Source: Paenibacillus sp. SYP-B4298 (lineage in GTDB: Bacteria; Bacillota; Bacilli; Paenibacillales; Paenibacillaceae). Taken from it: DNA of 64,000 nt. The notes beneath the pieces were generated by a model. That model was not told the DNA's origin and made no database searches. It was given only the letters and a program-made list of their open reading frames with translations. The number at the start of each line of letters is the position of its first letter. Position 1 is the first letter of the stretch. The stretch covers positions 491,001 through 555,000 of the forward strand of contig NZ_CP115484.1 of the NCBI RefSeq assembly GCF_027627475.1, written 5' to 3'. Shown one piece after another: positions 44,218 through 54,929 of the stretch. Made by a program: the position numbers and the translations under genes.

Positions 44218-45796
44218 TCGCCAGCCATGGCGGCGTCTGCGCATCGTTGGAGCCATCGGCATCGGGCGGCGTAGCCTCGTCGGCGCCGCCTTCGTCTGGT
44301 TTCGCCCCGTTGCCCTCATTCATCTCCCCGCTGCCGTTATCCTGCGGCTGCTCCTCACTAGCGGCCGGGATGACGGTTACCTGAGAGGCGCGTACCCAGC
44401 GCGGGGTGCCGGATGCCTCAACCATATACCAATCTTGCCAGGCGAGCAGCGGCTTGAGCTTCTGACCGTCATAGCGCAGCGAGGTCGGTCTGTCCTGCAA
44501 TGGTGAAGCATAGACAGAGGTGCCATCCCCCAGTTGAAGCATCATATCCTCTACAGGCTCAATCCCGCTCAGGAGCGCATTCGCGCTGACCCAGCCCCGA
44601 CCCTCTCCAGTCTGCAGCTCTATCCAATCGCCTTTGGTTCGCAACTGCTTATAGAATCCTGCGGCTGCTGTCCCGATCTCCTTTTGCTTCCATCCAGGAT
44701 ATTGATAGAGCGTCGTCTGCGCGGGCATATAGACTTCGCTAATTGCAGACTCAGCCTTCTGTGTGCTCATCCATAGCTGGTAGCCTTCGTACAGCAGCAT
44801 CCAGGCTGACTGCTTATGCTGGCTCCAGATGCGATCCCATTCGGAGAGCGGCACATGGCGCTCGGAGACCGCTCTGGCAATCTCGGGCGTCATCGCCGGT
44901 CGTTCGAATTCAGTGATGAACCAGTCAGTGAAGCCGCCGCCGGATGGATTGGCAGAGGGCTGCACCAGCCGATAGCCCGTCATGCTCGCATAGGCTCGCG
45001 CGAGTGCGCGGTCTCTAGCGAGATTGCTCTGCTTGGTCTTGTAGTTCCAGTAGATAACCTCGCCGGAGGAATGATAGGACATCGCAAGCTGCGGCTGCAG
45101 CTCGCGGGCGAGGGCGGCCATAGCGGCTGCTTCCTTCGCCTGCAGCGGCTTTGATCCTTTGTAGTTCATATAACTGTATGTAGACCGATTATTGTGGATG
45201 GTTTCCCAGCCCGCAGGGTATTGGCGGTTCAGGTCGATGCCCTTGGCATTTGCCTTCCAGCGTGTAAAATTGTCGCTCCCGCCATTCATCTGGATCAGTG
45301 CGGCGCGTGCCTCCTCAGGGAAGGCGGACAGCCCCTTCTGCTGCAGGGTGACACCATCGGGATTGACCATCGGCACCAGGACGACAGTTGTTCTCTCCAG
45401 CAGCTCCTTCAACTGAATCTGCTCATAAGAACCGCTGCTGGTATACCCTTCGGAATACTGCTCGGCCATCTTCATCAGCAGCGTAGTCGTCATCCATTCG
45501 CGGGCATGATGCGAGCCGTTAAGCAGAATCACTGCTGGTCCATTCCCTATCGTCAGCTTCCATAGCTCGCGGTTATATTCGCTTGTCCCGATCGAGGACA
45601 TCGTGATTAACTGCGGGTATCGTTCCACGAGCGCCTTCATGTCGCGAGTCATCGTCTCATAGGTGTAGACCTGCTTCGGTTGAACGATCGGGGCAGCAAA
45701 AGCCGGCGGCGCGGTCGCGACCAGCACCAGCAGCAGGCTGAGGCAAGGCAGCAGGAGGCGCCAGGTGAACCGATCGTATGACTTGAGTTTCATCAT
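44204..45796 (-). CDS. Secreted M14 zinc carboxypeptidase
   Basis: The start MMKLKSYDRF is chosen (GGGAGAGAG about 10 bases upstream). A signal peptide ends around APPAFAA. The zinc ligands are in NGSHHAREW (H-x2-E) and MSYHSSGEV (third ligand H); the catalytic glutamate is in WFITEFERP. This is a carboxypeptidase A/T-like domain of ~310 residues. The C-terminal third has two SH3-like segments (KGDWIELQTGEGRGWV; LRYDGQKLKPLLAWQDW) that may bind cell wall, then an Asp/Glu/Gly tail. Peptide or gamma-D-glutamyl substrates are possible. Confidence 0.9.
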   Translation of the reverse strand: MMKLKSYDRFTWRLLLPCLSLLLVLVATAPPAFAAPIVQPKQVYTYETMTRDMKALVERYPQLITMSSIGTSEYNRELWKLTIGNGPAVILLNGSHHAREWMTTTLLMKMAEQYSEGYTSSGSYEQIQLKELLERTTVVLVPMVNPDGVTLQQKGLSAFPEEARAALIQMNGGSDNFTRWKANAKGIDLNRQYPAGWETIHNNRSTYSYMNYKGSKPLQAKEAAAMAALARELQPQLAMSYHSSGEVIYWNYKTKQSNLARDRALARAYASMTGYRLVQPSANPSGGGFTDWFITEFERPAMTPEIARAVSERHVPLSEWDRIWSQHKQSAWMLLYEGYQLWMSTQKAESAISEVYMPAQTTLYQYPGWKQKEIGTAAAGFYKQLRTKGDWIELQTGEGRGWVSANALLSGIEPVEDMMLQLGDGTSVYASPLQDRPTSLRYDGQKLKPLLAWQDWYMVEASGTPRWVRASQVTVIPAASEEQPQDNGSGEMNEGNGAKPDEGGADEATPPDADGSNDAQTPPWLATGAP

Positions 45797-46142
45797 TTCT
45801 ATCAATCTCTCTCCCAGATTCATATTGGCCATGATAGGCATGTACTATAATTCGACAAATAAAGCCATTTTCCCTTTGCTTAGCCTCATTTGGAAGCTGC
45901 ATGACGGGAAGCGGCTTGGTGATCCGCAAAAAAAGCCAAGGCGCACGCAAGGGAGATCATCCCGAGATGGCGTGGCGCCTTGGCGATGGAGCAGCTTCTC
46001 AGCTTGATAGATTGACATCCAATAATGCAAACAAGCACACCTTGGAAAGCCGTCTTCTCAGCCTTCCGTGGGGTGTGCTTGTTGCCCACAATATATTAAT
46101 GGACGTTCGGCCCGTCTTGCCAATGGGCGGGATGCTTGCAGC
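45797..46142. other. Intergenic region with two hairpins
   Basis: No gene is supported. Besides the terminator at 45927, AAGCACACC pairs with GGTGTGCTT (46033-46080) with an imperfect inner stem. It lies between uxuB and that terminator and may be a second termination or processing signal. Confidence 0.5.
45927..45984 (-). terminator. Rho-independent terminator of the uxuAB operon
   Basis: On the minus strand GCCAAGGCGC pairs with GCGCCTTGGC (with an extra ACGC/GCGT extension), followed by TTTTTTT. It lies 160 bases after the uxuB stop. Confidence 0.85.
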
Positions 46143-46994
46143 CTATACGCCAGAGTAGGCCATAAAGCCGCCATCAACAGGGATCGTCGTTCCCGTCACG
46201 AAGCCGGAGGTTTCATGGTCAGCGAGCCAGAGCAGCGTGCCGAGCAGGTCCTCTGGCTTGCCGAAGCGACGCATCGGGGTATGCGTAATGATCTTGTGCG
46301 AGCGTTCCGTGAGCGAGCCGTCCTCATGAAGCAGCAGCCGCTCATTCTGCTCGGTCAGGAAGAAGCCGGGAGCGAGTGCATTGACACGGATGCCTGACTC
46401 TGCCAGATGGACTGCCAGCCATTGTGTGAAATTGTTGATCGCTGCCTTCGCCGCACTGTAAGCCGGCACCTTCGTCATCGGGGAAGGGGCGCTCATTGAA
46501 GAAATATTAATGATGGTCGCGCCTTCTCTGCCCAGCATCTGCCGTGTGAACGCTTGGGACGGAATGAGGCTGCCGACAAAATTCAGATCCAGTACGTTGC
46601 GGAACCCGTCGATGCTCAGCGTGAAGAAGGTGGTAAGCTCTGGATTGTCCAGATCCGCCGGCTTGAAGATTTCATTCGTCGTGTTGGCGCTCGGATGGTT
46701 GCCGCCTGCGCCATTAATTAGAATATCGCATGGGCCGAGCTGCTCCAGCACAGCGGCCGCTGCTGAGGCTACGCTGTCGGCAGAAGTGACATCACAGGCA
46801 ATGGCGATTGCGGTGCCTCCAGCCTGCTTGATGTCATCCGCAACCTTTTGCCCTTTCTCCACTGTACGATTCAGGATCGCGATGCGAGCTCCCTGCCGAG
46901 CCAGCTCGATGGCCATGGAGCGGCACAGTACGCCCGCGCCGCCAGTGATGACGACGGTTTTGCCTTGCAGGGAAGTATGGATGGGCAGGCTCAT
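46143..46994 (-). CDS. uxuB: Fructuronate reductase / D-mannonate oxidoreductase (SDR type)
   Basis: The ATG at 46994 overlaps the uxuA stop as ATGA, with GGAAGGTGAG 6 bases upstream. It is an SDR with the NAD motif [22 protein letters not shown], catalytic serine in ISSMS and YSAAKAA. The C-terminal segment [19 protein letters not shown] is as in UxuB/YjmF-type enzymes. It reduces fructuronate to mannonate, the substrate of the upstream UxuA in hexuronate breakdown. Specificity is inferred from the operon. Confidence 0.85.
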   Translation of the reverse strand: MSLPIHTSLQGKTVVITGGAGVLCRSMAIELARQGARIAILNRTVEKGQKVADDIKQAGGTAIAIACDVTSADSVASAAAAVLEQLGPCDILINGAGGNHPSANTTNEIFKPADLDNPELTTFFTLSIDGFRNVLDLNFVGSLIPSQAFTRQMLGREGATIINISSMSAPSPMTKVPAYSAAKAAINNFTQWLAVHLAESGIRVNALAPGFFLTEQNERLLLHEDGSLTERSHKIITHTPMRRFGKPEDLLGTLLWLADHETSGFVTGTTIPVDGGFMAYSGV

Positions 46995-48088
46995 GCTTGG
47001 CTCACCTTCCGATCCGCTGGCTGCTGGCTTGCTTGCTTGCTGTATGCATCCCATAGTCCCCATAGATACATGATGCCCAGAGCCCGGTCGTAGAGTCCGT
47101 AGCCCGGACGGCATTGCTCATCGAAGATATGGCGGCCATGATCCGGACGGCAGAAGCCCGTGAAGCCCTCCTGATGGTAGGCCTGCACGATGCCTTCAAT
47201 ATCGACACTGCCGTCCTGCGTGCGGTGCGAAGTCTCGATGAAGTCACCGTTCTCGTACACCTTGACATTGCGGATGTGAGTGAATGGAATACGGTCGGCA
47301 AACTCATGAATCATCGACACGATATCATTGGCTGGATTCGCACCCAGCGAGCCGCTGCACAGCGTGAGGCCATTCGACGGACTGTCATGGAGCGCCAGAT
47401 AGCGACGAAGATTATCTTGACTGGTAATAATGCGCGGCAGTCCGAAGATCGAGAATGGCGGGTCATCCGGGTGAATGGCCATCTTGATGCCATTGGCCTC
47501 GGCGACCGGAATAATCTCATTCAGGAAGTAGCGTGCATTTTCCCACAGATGCTCCTCAGTAACCCCTTTGTAGGCTTCAAACAGCTTCGTGAGATGCTGC
47601 AGCCGCTCCGGCTCCCAGCCTGGCATAGTCAGCTCGGTGTTTTCACTGATCTGCCGCACCAGATCGAATGGATCGATGTTCGTGATTCTTGCTTTCTCGA
47701 AGAATAGCGCCGTGGAGCCGTCACTCATCTCCTTGAACATATCGGTGCGCAGCCAGTCGAAGATAGGCATGAAATTATAGCAGATGACCTTCACGCCAAC
47801 CTGGGCCAGCTTGACGATCGTCTTCTTGTAGTTCTCGATATACACATCGCGCGATGGAAGGCCAAGCTTAATATCCTCATGAATGTTCACACTCTCGACG
47901 ACTTGAATATGCAGTCCGGCAGCGTCAGCCGCTTGCTTGACCTCCATAATTTTGTCCATCGGCCACTCCTCGCCTGCCGGGACATCATGCAGTGCCCAGA
48001 CGATCCCTTCTACGCCTGGAATCTGGCGAATATGCGCCAGCGATACCGTGTCGTTGCCCTCACCGAACCAACGGAATACCATTCTCAT
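46991..48088 (-). CDS. uxuA: Mannonate dehydratase
   Basis: The start is [17 protein letters not shown] (48088), 8 bases after AGGCGG. The 365 residues match UxuA along the length: [33 protein letters not shown] motif, [33 protein letters not shown] and LCSGSLGA. It converts mannonate to 2-keto-3-deoxygluconate. Glucuronic acid released from xylan by the GH67 enzyme at 52525 is the likely upstream source. Confidence 0.95.
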   Translation of the reverse strand: MRMVFRWFGEGNDTVSLAHIRQIPGVEGIVWALHDVPAGEEWPMDKIMEVKQAADAAGLHIQVVESVNIHEDIKLGLPSRDVYIENYKKTIVKLAQVGVKVICYNFMPIFDWLRTDMFKEMSDGSTALFFEKARITNIDPFDLVRQISENTELTMPGWEPERLQHLTKLFEAYKGVTEEHLWENARYFLNEIIPVAEANGIKMAIHPDDPPFSIFGLPRIITSQDNLRRYLALHDSPSNGLTLCSGSLGANPANDIVSMIHEFADRIPFTHIRNVKVYENGDFIETSHRTQDGSVDIEGIVQAYHQEGFTGFCRPDHGRHIFDEQCRPGYGLYDRALGIMYLWGLWDAYSKQASQQPADRKVSQA

Positions 48089-48155
48089 GTTTAAATACCG
48101 CCTTTCTTGAAGTAGGAACGATAGATTATAGATACATAGCAGCGCCGGGCTGCAC

Positions 48156-48845
48156 TTACGGCTGCCCTGACGTAGTGAAATAGGCTGGAAATTTCTCCTG
48201 CAGCAGCGATTGGTCAGCAATGGACAAGCTGAGATGCTCCTGCATCAGCCTGTCAGCGCCTTGCGCATCATGATTGCGGATGGCGACCGCCATCTGTTCA
48301 TGCTGGGTATAGATATGGCTCCAATTGTAGTCTGCTGCAAGCCGCAGCATACGGCTGCGATTAAGATGCACATTCATCTGCTGAATAACCGTCCATGTAT
48401 TGCTCTTGCCGCAGCCATCGAATATCGTGCGGTGGAAGCGCTCATCCAGCTCGAACATCCCTTTGTAATCATGCTGTTCAATGGAAGCCTTCTGCTCTGC
48501 CAGATTTGACTCAAGCTGAGCAAGCTGCTGCTCGGGGAAGCTGTCGCAGGCAAGCTTGATGACCGCACGCTCCAACTGCTCGCGCATGAAACGCGCCTCC
48601 TCGACAAGCGTCGTATCGATCAACGAGACGAAGGTGCCGCGCTGCGGATAGATATCCAGCAGTCCTTCCTGAGCCAGACGGACGAAGCTCTCCCGTACCG
48701 GGGTGCGGCTCACATTGAACTGCAGCGAAATTTCCTTCTCGGACAGCCCGGTGCCGGGGGGAAGCTCCAAACTTAAAATTTTGTCTCTCAGCGTGCTGTA
48801 GACCACCTCGCGTGTTGAGGCAGGCTGGGGCGGTTTGATAAACAT
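48156..48845 (-). CDS. GntR-family (FCD) regulator of the hexuronate genes
   Basis: An N-terminal winged helix (REVVYSTLRDKILSLEL, SEKEISLQFNVSRTPVRESF) is joined to an all-helical FCD ligand domain with metal-binding histidines (ERFHRTIFDGCG, HIYTQHEQMAVAI). UxuR/KdgR-type proteins of this class sense uronate intermediates. It lies 67 bases upstream of uxuA on the same strand, so it may head the operon. A near-perfect palindrome before its own start suggests autoregulation. GAGGAGG precedes the ATG. Confidence 0.9.
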   Translation of the reverse strand: MFIKPPQPASTREVVYSTLRDKILSLELPPGTGLSEKEISLQFNVSRTPVRESFVRLAQEGLLDIYPQRGTFVSLIDTTLVEEARFMREQLERAVIKLACDSFPEQQLAQLESNLAEQKASIEQHDYKGMFELDERFHRTIFDGCGKSNTWTVIQQMNVHLNRSRMLRLAADYNWSHIYTQHEQMAVAIRNHDAQGADRLMQEHLSLSIADQSLLQEKFPAYFTTSGQP

Positions 48846-48881
48846 ATGGCCGTTACCTCCTCATATGTGCTAAGCTTAAAT

Positions 48882-48911
48882 CCATACTACCATACTTGTA
48901 TGGTAGTATGG
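48882..48911. promoter_or_regulatory. 30-bp palindromic operator candidate of the GntR regulator
   Basis: CCATACTACCATAC, two bases, then its exact complement: 14-base arms. It lies 37 bases before the GntR start codon. The length and position fit a dimer (or two dimers) of a GntR protein. Confidence 0.65.
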
Positions 48912-49076
48912 TAGTGGTGGGAAAAAATTTTTATTACGCTTTCATTTTGCTGTCTGCTGACCATTCTGCACGGCCTCCCCGGCAGCGACAAGTCCTGTGC
49001 AAGCTGACTGCCAAGCCGCAAATAGCTGGGACCAGGGCGGGTACGGGTACGACAGCCTCTTCTTAATGATAGGAGC

Positions 49077-50006
49077 TTACAATCTGGATTCAGATAAGGC
49101 TCTGCCCATATGCTGCTTGCGGTATTCACTGGGAGACTGGCCGGACCAGCGCTTGAACTGGCGGCTGAAATGAGCAATATCGCGATAGCCGAAAATGGAG
49201 GCAATATGCTGGATCGAAAGTCGCGGATTGGCGAGCAGCAGCTTCGCCTCATCCAGCACCAGAGCCGACAGGTAGGCGCGCGGGGAGATGCCAAATACAT
49301 GACGGAAGACGCGATTGCAGTGAGAAGCGCTGATTCCCAGCTTGGCGGCAATATCGTCAATGCCATAGTGCCCCTCCGCAGTCGTAGCGTGGTGGAAGCT
49401 CTGATTGACCAGTCCCTGCACCAGATTGCGAATCTGATGGGCGAGCTCGACCTTCTCATAGCCATCTGCGGAGAGGGCGACCGCTTCATCGGAGATCGCT
49501 TCCCAGAGATGGGCGAACAGCTCGAAGATCGCCGACTGCAGCCGCATCCGCTGGGCGATCGTTCCCTCGCTCTCATGGCGAGCGATCTCGATCAGCCGCA
49601 AGAGCGTGGGGTGTACGCGCCTCGCCAGCAGGCTGCTGGATGGGAAATGAACCTGCTCGATGCGGCTTAGGAGAGACAGAAACAACTGGTCATCTATGTT
49701 GAAATGAATGCAGAAGTACGTGAAGGGCTTGTCCTTCCCGCTGCGGCTGCCATGCTCCACACCTGGGCGCAGCAGCATCAGATCGCCGGGACGCTGCTCA
49801 TAGCTCGCGCCGGACACCTGGAACAACTGCTCGCCATCCAGCACATAGTTAATCTCATACTGCGGATGTTCATGCAGCGGATAGTGCCATTCACGATTGA
49901 CGCTGCGCAGATGCATGCCGAACAGATTGACCGTCGTCTTCACATCGGGGATCATAATCTCGCTGATGCTATGCGCCGATTCGGGCGGATTAAGGGGAGC
50001 AGCCAT
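49077..50006 (-). CDS. AraC-family regulator with cupin sensor domain
   Basis: The ATG at 50006 is chosen, 8 bases after AGGAGG; a TTG two codons upstream is less likely. An N-terminal cupin (WHYPLHEHPQYEINYVLDGE, QRPGDLMLLRPGVEHG) binds sugar. The C-terminal double HTH (GIDDIAAKLGISASHCNRVF, IQHIASIFGYRDIAHFSRQF) ends SGQSPSEYRKQ. It is divergent from the GH52 xylosidase gene, with 176 bases between, and is its likely activator. Confidence 0.9.
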   Translation of the reverse strand: MAAPLNPPESAHSISEIMIPDVKTTVNLFGMHLRSVNREWHYPLHEHPQYEINYVLDGEQLFQVSGASYEQRPGDLMLLRPGVEHGSRSGKDKPFTYFCIHFNIDDQLFLSLLSRIEQVHFPSSSLLARRVHPTLLRLIEIARHESEGTIAQRMRLQSAIFELFAHLWEAISDEAVALSADGYEKVELAHQIRNLVQGLVNQSFHHATTAEGHYGIDDIAAKLGISASHCNRVFRHVFGISPRAYLSALVLDEAKLLLANPRLSIQHIASIFGYRDIAHFSRQFKRWSGQSPSEYRKQHMGRALSESRL

Positions 50007-50182
50007 ACACAAGACCTCCTGGTTTAATATAAGTATGCGTTCTTCTCAAGTATACCTTATCTGTCCCGATTTGGGTAAATATCCGATTGATTTGACAATG
50101 GTCATTCACTACCGCCTTTGCTACCATGAACGGGAGCAGGACAACTCAGATGGGTAGCAGTTGATGATGAGAGGGGATAGGA

Positions 50183-52420
50183 ATGATGGCGGAACGCAAT
50201 CGTTTTTTTAATGCGCAGCATGCGCCAATTGGAGCATTTGCAAGCTTTACCTTGGGATTCAAAGGAAAAAGCGGTGGATTGGGTCTGGAGCTGGGCAAGC
50301 CGGCGGATCAGAATATATATATCGGATTTCAAGCAAGGGATGGTATAGGCTATGAGGCGCTGCCGTTCTTCGAGGCGGTAGAGGACGCGAGCGCACGCTA
50401 TGACGTGGAGAAGCTGGATGACACGGAAAAGGATAAGGAAGCCTCTGTTTCGGGAGAGGCTGCTACTGCTGCGGAGGCTCAGCCTGGCGTGCAGGCTGAG
50501 CCTGGCCAGCGGGCGGCAGCGATCAAGCCATTCGCTGATAGGGCCATCTCGCGCAGCTTCGGGACGGGCACCGACACCTGGCAGGCGGGCGATCTGACCT
50601 TCCGTCTCTATTCGCCTGTGCGCTCTGTCCCAGACCCAGAGAAGGAGGGCGACTCCGAGGCGCTCAAGGCAGCGATTGTGCCAGCGGTGTACGCCGAGCT
50701 GACACTGGATAATACGCAAGGAAGCATTGCGCGCACTGGCTTCTTCGGCTATGAAGGCAATGATCCTTACAGCGCTATGCGGCGGCTTGGAGATACGAGC
50801 GGCGGTCGCTTCGAGGGAGTGGGTCAGGGCAGACTGACCGCGATTGTCACGAATGAGCCAGGCGTGCGCAGCGGACTCGGCTTCACGATGGAGAAGGTGC
50901 TGGAGACTGGCGAGGGTCATAATCTGTCCTTCGGACTTGGGGGCACTGGAGCGTTGCTTATGGATGTGCCTGCGGGTGAGAAGCGAACCTTCCGATTCGC
51001 CATCTGCTTCTATCGCGGCGGCATTGCGACCACGGGCATCGATGCATCCTATTACTACACCCGCTACTTCGCCAATATCGAAGCGGTGGGGGATTACGCA
51101 CTGCAGCACTTTGCCGAGCTGACGGCGGCTTGCGAGCAGGCTGACCGCTGGATCGAGGGGGCGGGCTTGTCCGCCGACCAGACCTTTATGCTAGCTCATG
51201 CCATCCACAGCTATTATGGCAGCACACAACTGCTAGAGGCTGATGGGAAGCCGATCTGGGTCGTCAATGAGGGCGAATACCGGATGATGAACACACTGGA
51301 TCTGACAGCCGACCAGCTCTATTATGAGCTGATGGTGAATCCATGGACGGTGCGCAACGAGCTGGAGCTGTTCGTTAGTCGTTACAGCTATACGGATCGC
51401 GTTCGCTTCCCTGGAGAGGAGGCTGACCATCCAGGCGGCCTGACGTTCACACATGATATGGGGGTTGCCAATGTATTCTCCCGTCCAGAATATTCGGCCT
51501 ACGAGCTGGCCGGACTGGATGACTGCTTCTCGTTCATGAGCCACGAGGAATTGGTGAATTGGCTCTGCTGCGCGCTGGTCTACATCGAGCAGACGAAGGA
51601 CGAGGCATTTGCAGAGCGTATGCTGCCAGTCATTCGCGATAGCTTCGAGAGCATGCTGCGCCGCGATCACCCGGATGCCAGCTTGCGCAATGGGCTGATG
51701 GGGCTGGACAGCACGCGCACCGAGGGCGGAGCAGAGATTACAACCTATGACTCGCTGGATGTGTCGCTTGGACAGTCACGCAATAATATCTATCTTGCAG
51801 GCAAATGCTGGGCGGTCTATGTGGCACTGGAGAAGCTGTTCGCCGACCGGGGCCTGGACGAGCTGGCGCAGGAGGCGGGCGCACAAGCGGACAGATGCGC
51901 GGCATCCGTAGCCGCCGAGCTGACAGAAGGGGGCTATATTCCTGCGGTGATCAAGGAGAATAACGATTCGCGCATCATCCCTGCGATCGAAGGCTTAGTC
52001 TTCCCATTCTTCACCGGCTGTCGCTCTGCACTTGACATGAATGGTCGATTTGGTGTTTATTTGAAATCATTAAGGACGCATCTGCAGACAGTGCTGGTGC
52101 AGGGCACCTGCCTGTTCGAGGATGGGGCATGGAAGTTGTCTTCGACGAGCAATAACTCCTGGTTGAGTAAAATCTATCTCTCCCAGTTCATCGCCCGCGA
52201 GATTCTTGGGCTGGCTTGGGAAGAGGAGGGAGCCGCGGCGGATGCAGCTCATGTGAACTGGCTGCTGCACCCCGAGCTGTCCTACTGGTGCTGGAGCGAC
52301 CAGATTTTGTCCGGTCGGATCATCGGCAGCAAATATTATCCGCGCGGCGTCACTGCGATCCTCTGGCTGTTGGAGGGAGCAGGCAAGAATAAGCAGTTGA
52401 CAGGAGAAGTGCCAGTCTGA
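50183..52420 (+). CDS. GH52 beta-xylosidase
   Basis: The first residues RFFNAQHAPIGAFASFTLGF and SGGLGLELGKPADQNIYIG match the GH52 hallmark. The full length (745) is near the family norm of ~700. The nucleophile glutamate probably lies in WVVNEGEYRMMNTLDL and the acid aspartate in EITTYDSLDVSLGQSRNNIY. A variable insert (residues ~75-115, rich in Glu/Ala) distinguishes it. No signal peptide is present, so it works in the cytoplasm on imported xylo-oligosaccharides. GAGGGGATAG precedes two possible ATGs. Confidence 0.92.
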   Translation: MMAERNRFFNAQHAPIGAFASFTLGFKGKSGGLGLELGKPADQNIYIGFQARDGIGYEALPFFEAVEDASARYDVEKLDDTEKDKEASVSGEAATAAEAQPGVQAEPGQRAAAIKPFADRAISRSFGTGTDTWQAGDLTFRLYSPVRSVPDPEKEGDSEALKAAIVPAVYAELTLDNTQGSIARTGFFGYEGNDPYSAMRRLGDTSGGRFEGVGQGRLTAIVTNEPGVRSGLGFTMEKVLETGEGHNLSFGLGGTGALLMDVPAGEKRTFRFAICFYRGGIATTGIDASYYYTRYFANIEAVGDYALQHFAELTAACEQADRWIEGAGLSADQTFMLAHAIHSYYGSTQLLEADGKPIWVVNEGEYRMMNTLDLTADQLYYELMVNPWTVRNELELFVSRYSYTDRVRFPGEEADHPGGLTFTHDMGVANVFSRPEYSAYELAGLDDCFSFMSHEELVNWLCCALVYIEQTKDEAFAERMLPVIRDSFESMLRRDHPDASLRNGLMGLDSTRTEGGAEITTYDSLDVSLGQSRNNIYLAGKCWAVYVALEKLFADRGLDELAQEAGAQADRCAASVAAELTEGGYIPAVIKENNDSRIIPAIEGLVFPFFTGCRSALDMNGRFGVYLKSLRTHLQTVLVQGTCLFEDGAWKLSSTSNNSWLSKIYLSQFIAREILGLAWEEEGAAADAAHVNWLLHPELSYWCWSDQILSGRIIGSKYYPRGVTAILWLLEGAGKNKQLTGEVPV

Positions 52421-52524
52421 AGGCAGATTCCTATGGCACATTCGGCTGCTTCCGTGCGATGATCATTCGGGCAAGGAATGAATCTCGCATTGAGGCGGCT
52501 GTAAACTAGATTGGGAGGTACAAG

Positions 52525-54591
52525 ATGACAACGCAATCGATATCGTATCCATACGGCTCAGGCTACCACGCCTGGCTGGCTTATCAAGAAATTACAGATG
52601 CGGATCAGCGGCAGCGCTATGCTGTGTGGTGCAGCCAGATCAGTACGAATGAAACTCACGAGACGATTCGTGCGGCAGCCGCCGAACTGGAGCGGGGCGT
52701 GAGCTCCCTGCTCGGCGCGAAGCCTGCTGTCACATCAGAGCTAGGCGAAGGCGGCATCGTGCTTGGTACGTTCGGCGGCAACGAGCAGATCGCCGCAGTC
52801 TGGAAGTCGGAGCTGCCGGATATCGGGGAGGACGGCTATGCCATCCGCACGGAGAGCGGACGCATTGTAATTGGTGCCCCTTCCGCAGCAGGCGTGTTAT
52901 ACGGCGCCTTTCATCTGCTGCGTCTGATCGGCTCGGGCGAGCCGCTGGACGCGCTGGATGTGACTGAGCGTCCAGCCAATGGTCTGCGTATGATCAATCA
53001 GTGGGACAATATCGATGGGAGCATCGAGCGCGGCTATGCCGGACGATCGATATTCTATGACCAGGATGAGATTACAACCGATCTGGATCGGATTCGCGAC
53101 TATGCGCGTCTGCTGTCCTCGGTTGGGCTGAATGCGATTGCGATCAATAATGTCAATGTCCATAAGTACGAGACGATGTTCCTGACGGATCGCTATCTGC
53201 CGCAGATCGCTGCGCTGGCGGATGTGTTCAGAGTTTACGGCATCAAGCTGTTCCTGAGCATCAACTATGCCAGCCCGCTGGAGATTGGCGGCTTGTCGAC
53301 AGCCGATCCGCTCGCCCCGGCTGTCCGCGAGTGGTGGAAGGCGAAGGCGGCGGAGGTGTATGCTGCTATTCCAGACTTTGGAGGCTTCCTCGTCAAGGCG
53401 GATTCAGAGAATCGCCCGGGGCCGTTCTCCTATGACCGCGATCATGCGGACGGAGCGAACATGCTGGCTGAAGCGCTGCTCCCTTACGGCGGCCTCGTCA
53501 TCTGGCGTTGCTTTGTGTATAACTGCAAGCAGGACTGGCGGGATCGCTCGACCGACCGGGCGCGCGCTGCATATGACCATTTCAAGCCGCTTGACGGCCG
53601 TTTCATGGATAATGTCATCCTGCAGATCAAGAATGGTCCGATGGACTTCCAGGTGCGTGAGCCGGTATCGCCGCTATTCGGCGCAATGGAGCATACGAAC
53701 CAGGTCATCGAGTTCCAGGTTACACAGGAGTACACCGGGCAGCAGCGCCATGTCTGCTATCTGGTGCCGCAGTGGAAGGAAGTGCTCGACTTCAACACGT
53801 ATGCTAAGGGCGAAGCTTCGCCAGTCAAGCGCATCGTAGACGGCAGCGTGTTCCAGCGGCGTCATAACGGCTTTGCCGCCGTATCCAATATCGGAGCAGA
53901 TTCCAACTGGACAGGACATCTGCTGGCGCAGGCCAATCTATACGGCTTTGGTCGTCTGGCTTGGAATCCTGAGGCTACATCGGAGCAGATCGCTCGCGAA
54001 TGGGTGACGCTGGCCCTGTCGCGCAGTGAGCAGGTGATTCGCACCGTGTGCGGCATTCTGCTGGATTCTCTCGATATTTACGAATCGTACACCGCACCGC
54101 TCGGCGTAGGCTGGATGGTTAACCCGAACCATCACTATGGCCCGAATGTGGACGGCTATGAGTATGATAAATGGGGGACTTATCATTTTGCCGACTGCCA
54201 CGGCATCGGAGTTGATCGCACGGTGGCGAGCGGCACCGGCTATGCAGGGCAGTATCAAGGCGCGAACGCGGTAGCCTACGAGTCGCTGGAGAATTGCCCG
54301 GATGAGCTGTTGCTCTTCTTCCATCATGTGCCGTATACGCACAAGCTTCATTCCGGCGTCACTGTCATTCAGCATATCTACAACACGCATTTCGACGGTG
54401 CAGAGCGCGCGGCGCAGTTGGTGGAGCGCTGGGGCGAGCTGGAGAGTGTGCTGGATGACCAAATCTACGCACAAGTTGCAGAGCGGCTGTCGGAGCAGGC
54501 GGAGCATGCCAAGGAATGGCGCGACATCATCAATACGTACTTCCTGCGCAAGAGCGGCATTGCCGATGAGCAGGGACGCACAATCTATTAA
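52525..54591 (+). CDS. aguA: GH67 alpha-glucuronidase
   Basis: The 688 residues cover the family length. The catalytic acids of GH67 are recognisable in [13 protein letters not shown] (D) and [14 protein letters not shown] (E). [14 protein letters not shown] and the [20 protein letters not shown] barrel start also match. It lacks a signal peptide. It removes (4-O-methyl)glucuronate from the end of imported aldouronic acids and so feeds UxuB/UxuA. GGGAGGT lies 6 bases before the ATG, and it is probably co-transcribed with the xylosidase, 104 bases upstream. Confidence 0.95.
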   Translation: MTTQSISYPYGSGYHAWLAYQEITDADQRQRYAVWCSQISTNETHETIRAAAAELERGVSSLLGAKPAVTSELGEGGIVLGTFGGNEQIAAVWKSELPDIGEDGYAIRTESGRIVIGAPSAAGVLYGAFHLLRLIGSGEPLDALDVTERPANGLRMINQWDNIDGSIERGYAGRSIFYDQDEITTDLDRIRDYARLLSSVGLNAIAINNVNVHKYETMFLTDRYLPQIAALADVFRVYGIKLFLSINYASPLEIGGLSTADPLAPAVREWWKAKAAEVYAAIPDFGGFLVKADSENRPGPFSYDRDHADGANMLAEALLPYGGLVIWRCFVYNCKQDWRDRSTDRARAAYDHFKPLDGRFMDNVILQIKNGPMDFQVREPVSPLFGAMEHTNQVIEFQVTQEYTGQQRHVCYLVPQWKEVLDFNTYAKGEASPVKRIVDGSVFQRRHNGFAAVSNIGADSNWTGHLLAQANLYGFGRLAWNPEATSEQIAREWVTLALSRSEQVIRTVCGILLDSLDIYESYTAPLGVGWMVNPNHHYGPNVDGYEYDKWGTYHFADCHGIGVDRTVASGTGYAGQYQGANAVAYESLENCPDELLLFFHHVPYTHKLHSGVTVIQHIYNTHFDGAERAAQLVERWGELESVLDDQIYAQVAERLSEQAEHAKEWRDIINTYFLRKSGIADEQGRTIY

Positions 54592-54678
54592 GCTTGCGCC
54601 TGCGATGGGCTGCTAGCTACAGGCTCAGGCACAGGCATAAATACGAGGGAGCTGTCTGGAATTTCCCTTAAATAAATT

Positions 54679-54719
54679 GGCTGGACGAGAAAACGCAAGG
54701 TTTTCCATCCAGCCTTTTT
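54679..54719 (+). terminator. Rho-independent terminator after aguA
   Basis: GGCTGGA...GAAAAC pairs with GTTTTC...TCCAGCC and is followed by TTTTT. It ends the xylosidase/glucuronidase transcript. Confidence 0.9.
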
Positions 54720-54825
54720 ATGTGCCTGCTTATCTCGCTTGCTGCGTTCCACACGGCGCTGGCTCCTTCACCGGCACTTCGGCACTCTATCCGCATACGT
54801 TTTCATTAACGATAATATTTTCGTA

Positions 54826-54853
54826 TTATTTTGAAAGAATTAGAGCTTTTCTC
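54826..54853 (+). promoter_or_regulatory. Shared 28-bp upstream motif, permease copy
   Basis: It starts TTATTTT and ends TTTCTC. It agrees at 21 of 28 positions, without gaps, with 60281-60308. It ends 76 bases before the permease start (75 in the other). It is a candidate binding site for the YesN-type regulator at 61819. Confidence 0.55.
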
Positions 54854-54929
54854 TCCTTTAGCGGGCGCGGAGCGGCCTATATACTTAGAGCATACTGTTG
54901 CTGTGATACTGTTAAAGAGGTGATCATTC

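Larger units (their letters stand above)
54592..54929. other. Intergenic region before the sugar permease genes
   Basis: It holds the aguA terminator (54679) and the shared 28-bp motif (54826). TATACT at 54880-54885 is a plausible -10 element 27 bases after the motif. No gene is supported. Confidence 0.5.

Noticed and set aside
48887..49576. 229-codon minus-strand frame
   Set aside because: Shadow of the AraC gene in another frame; serine/arginine-rich low-quality sequence.
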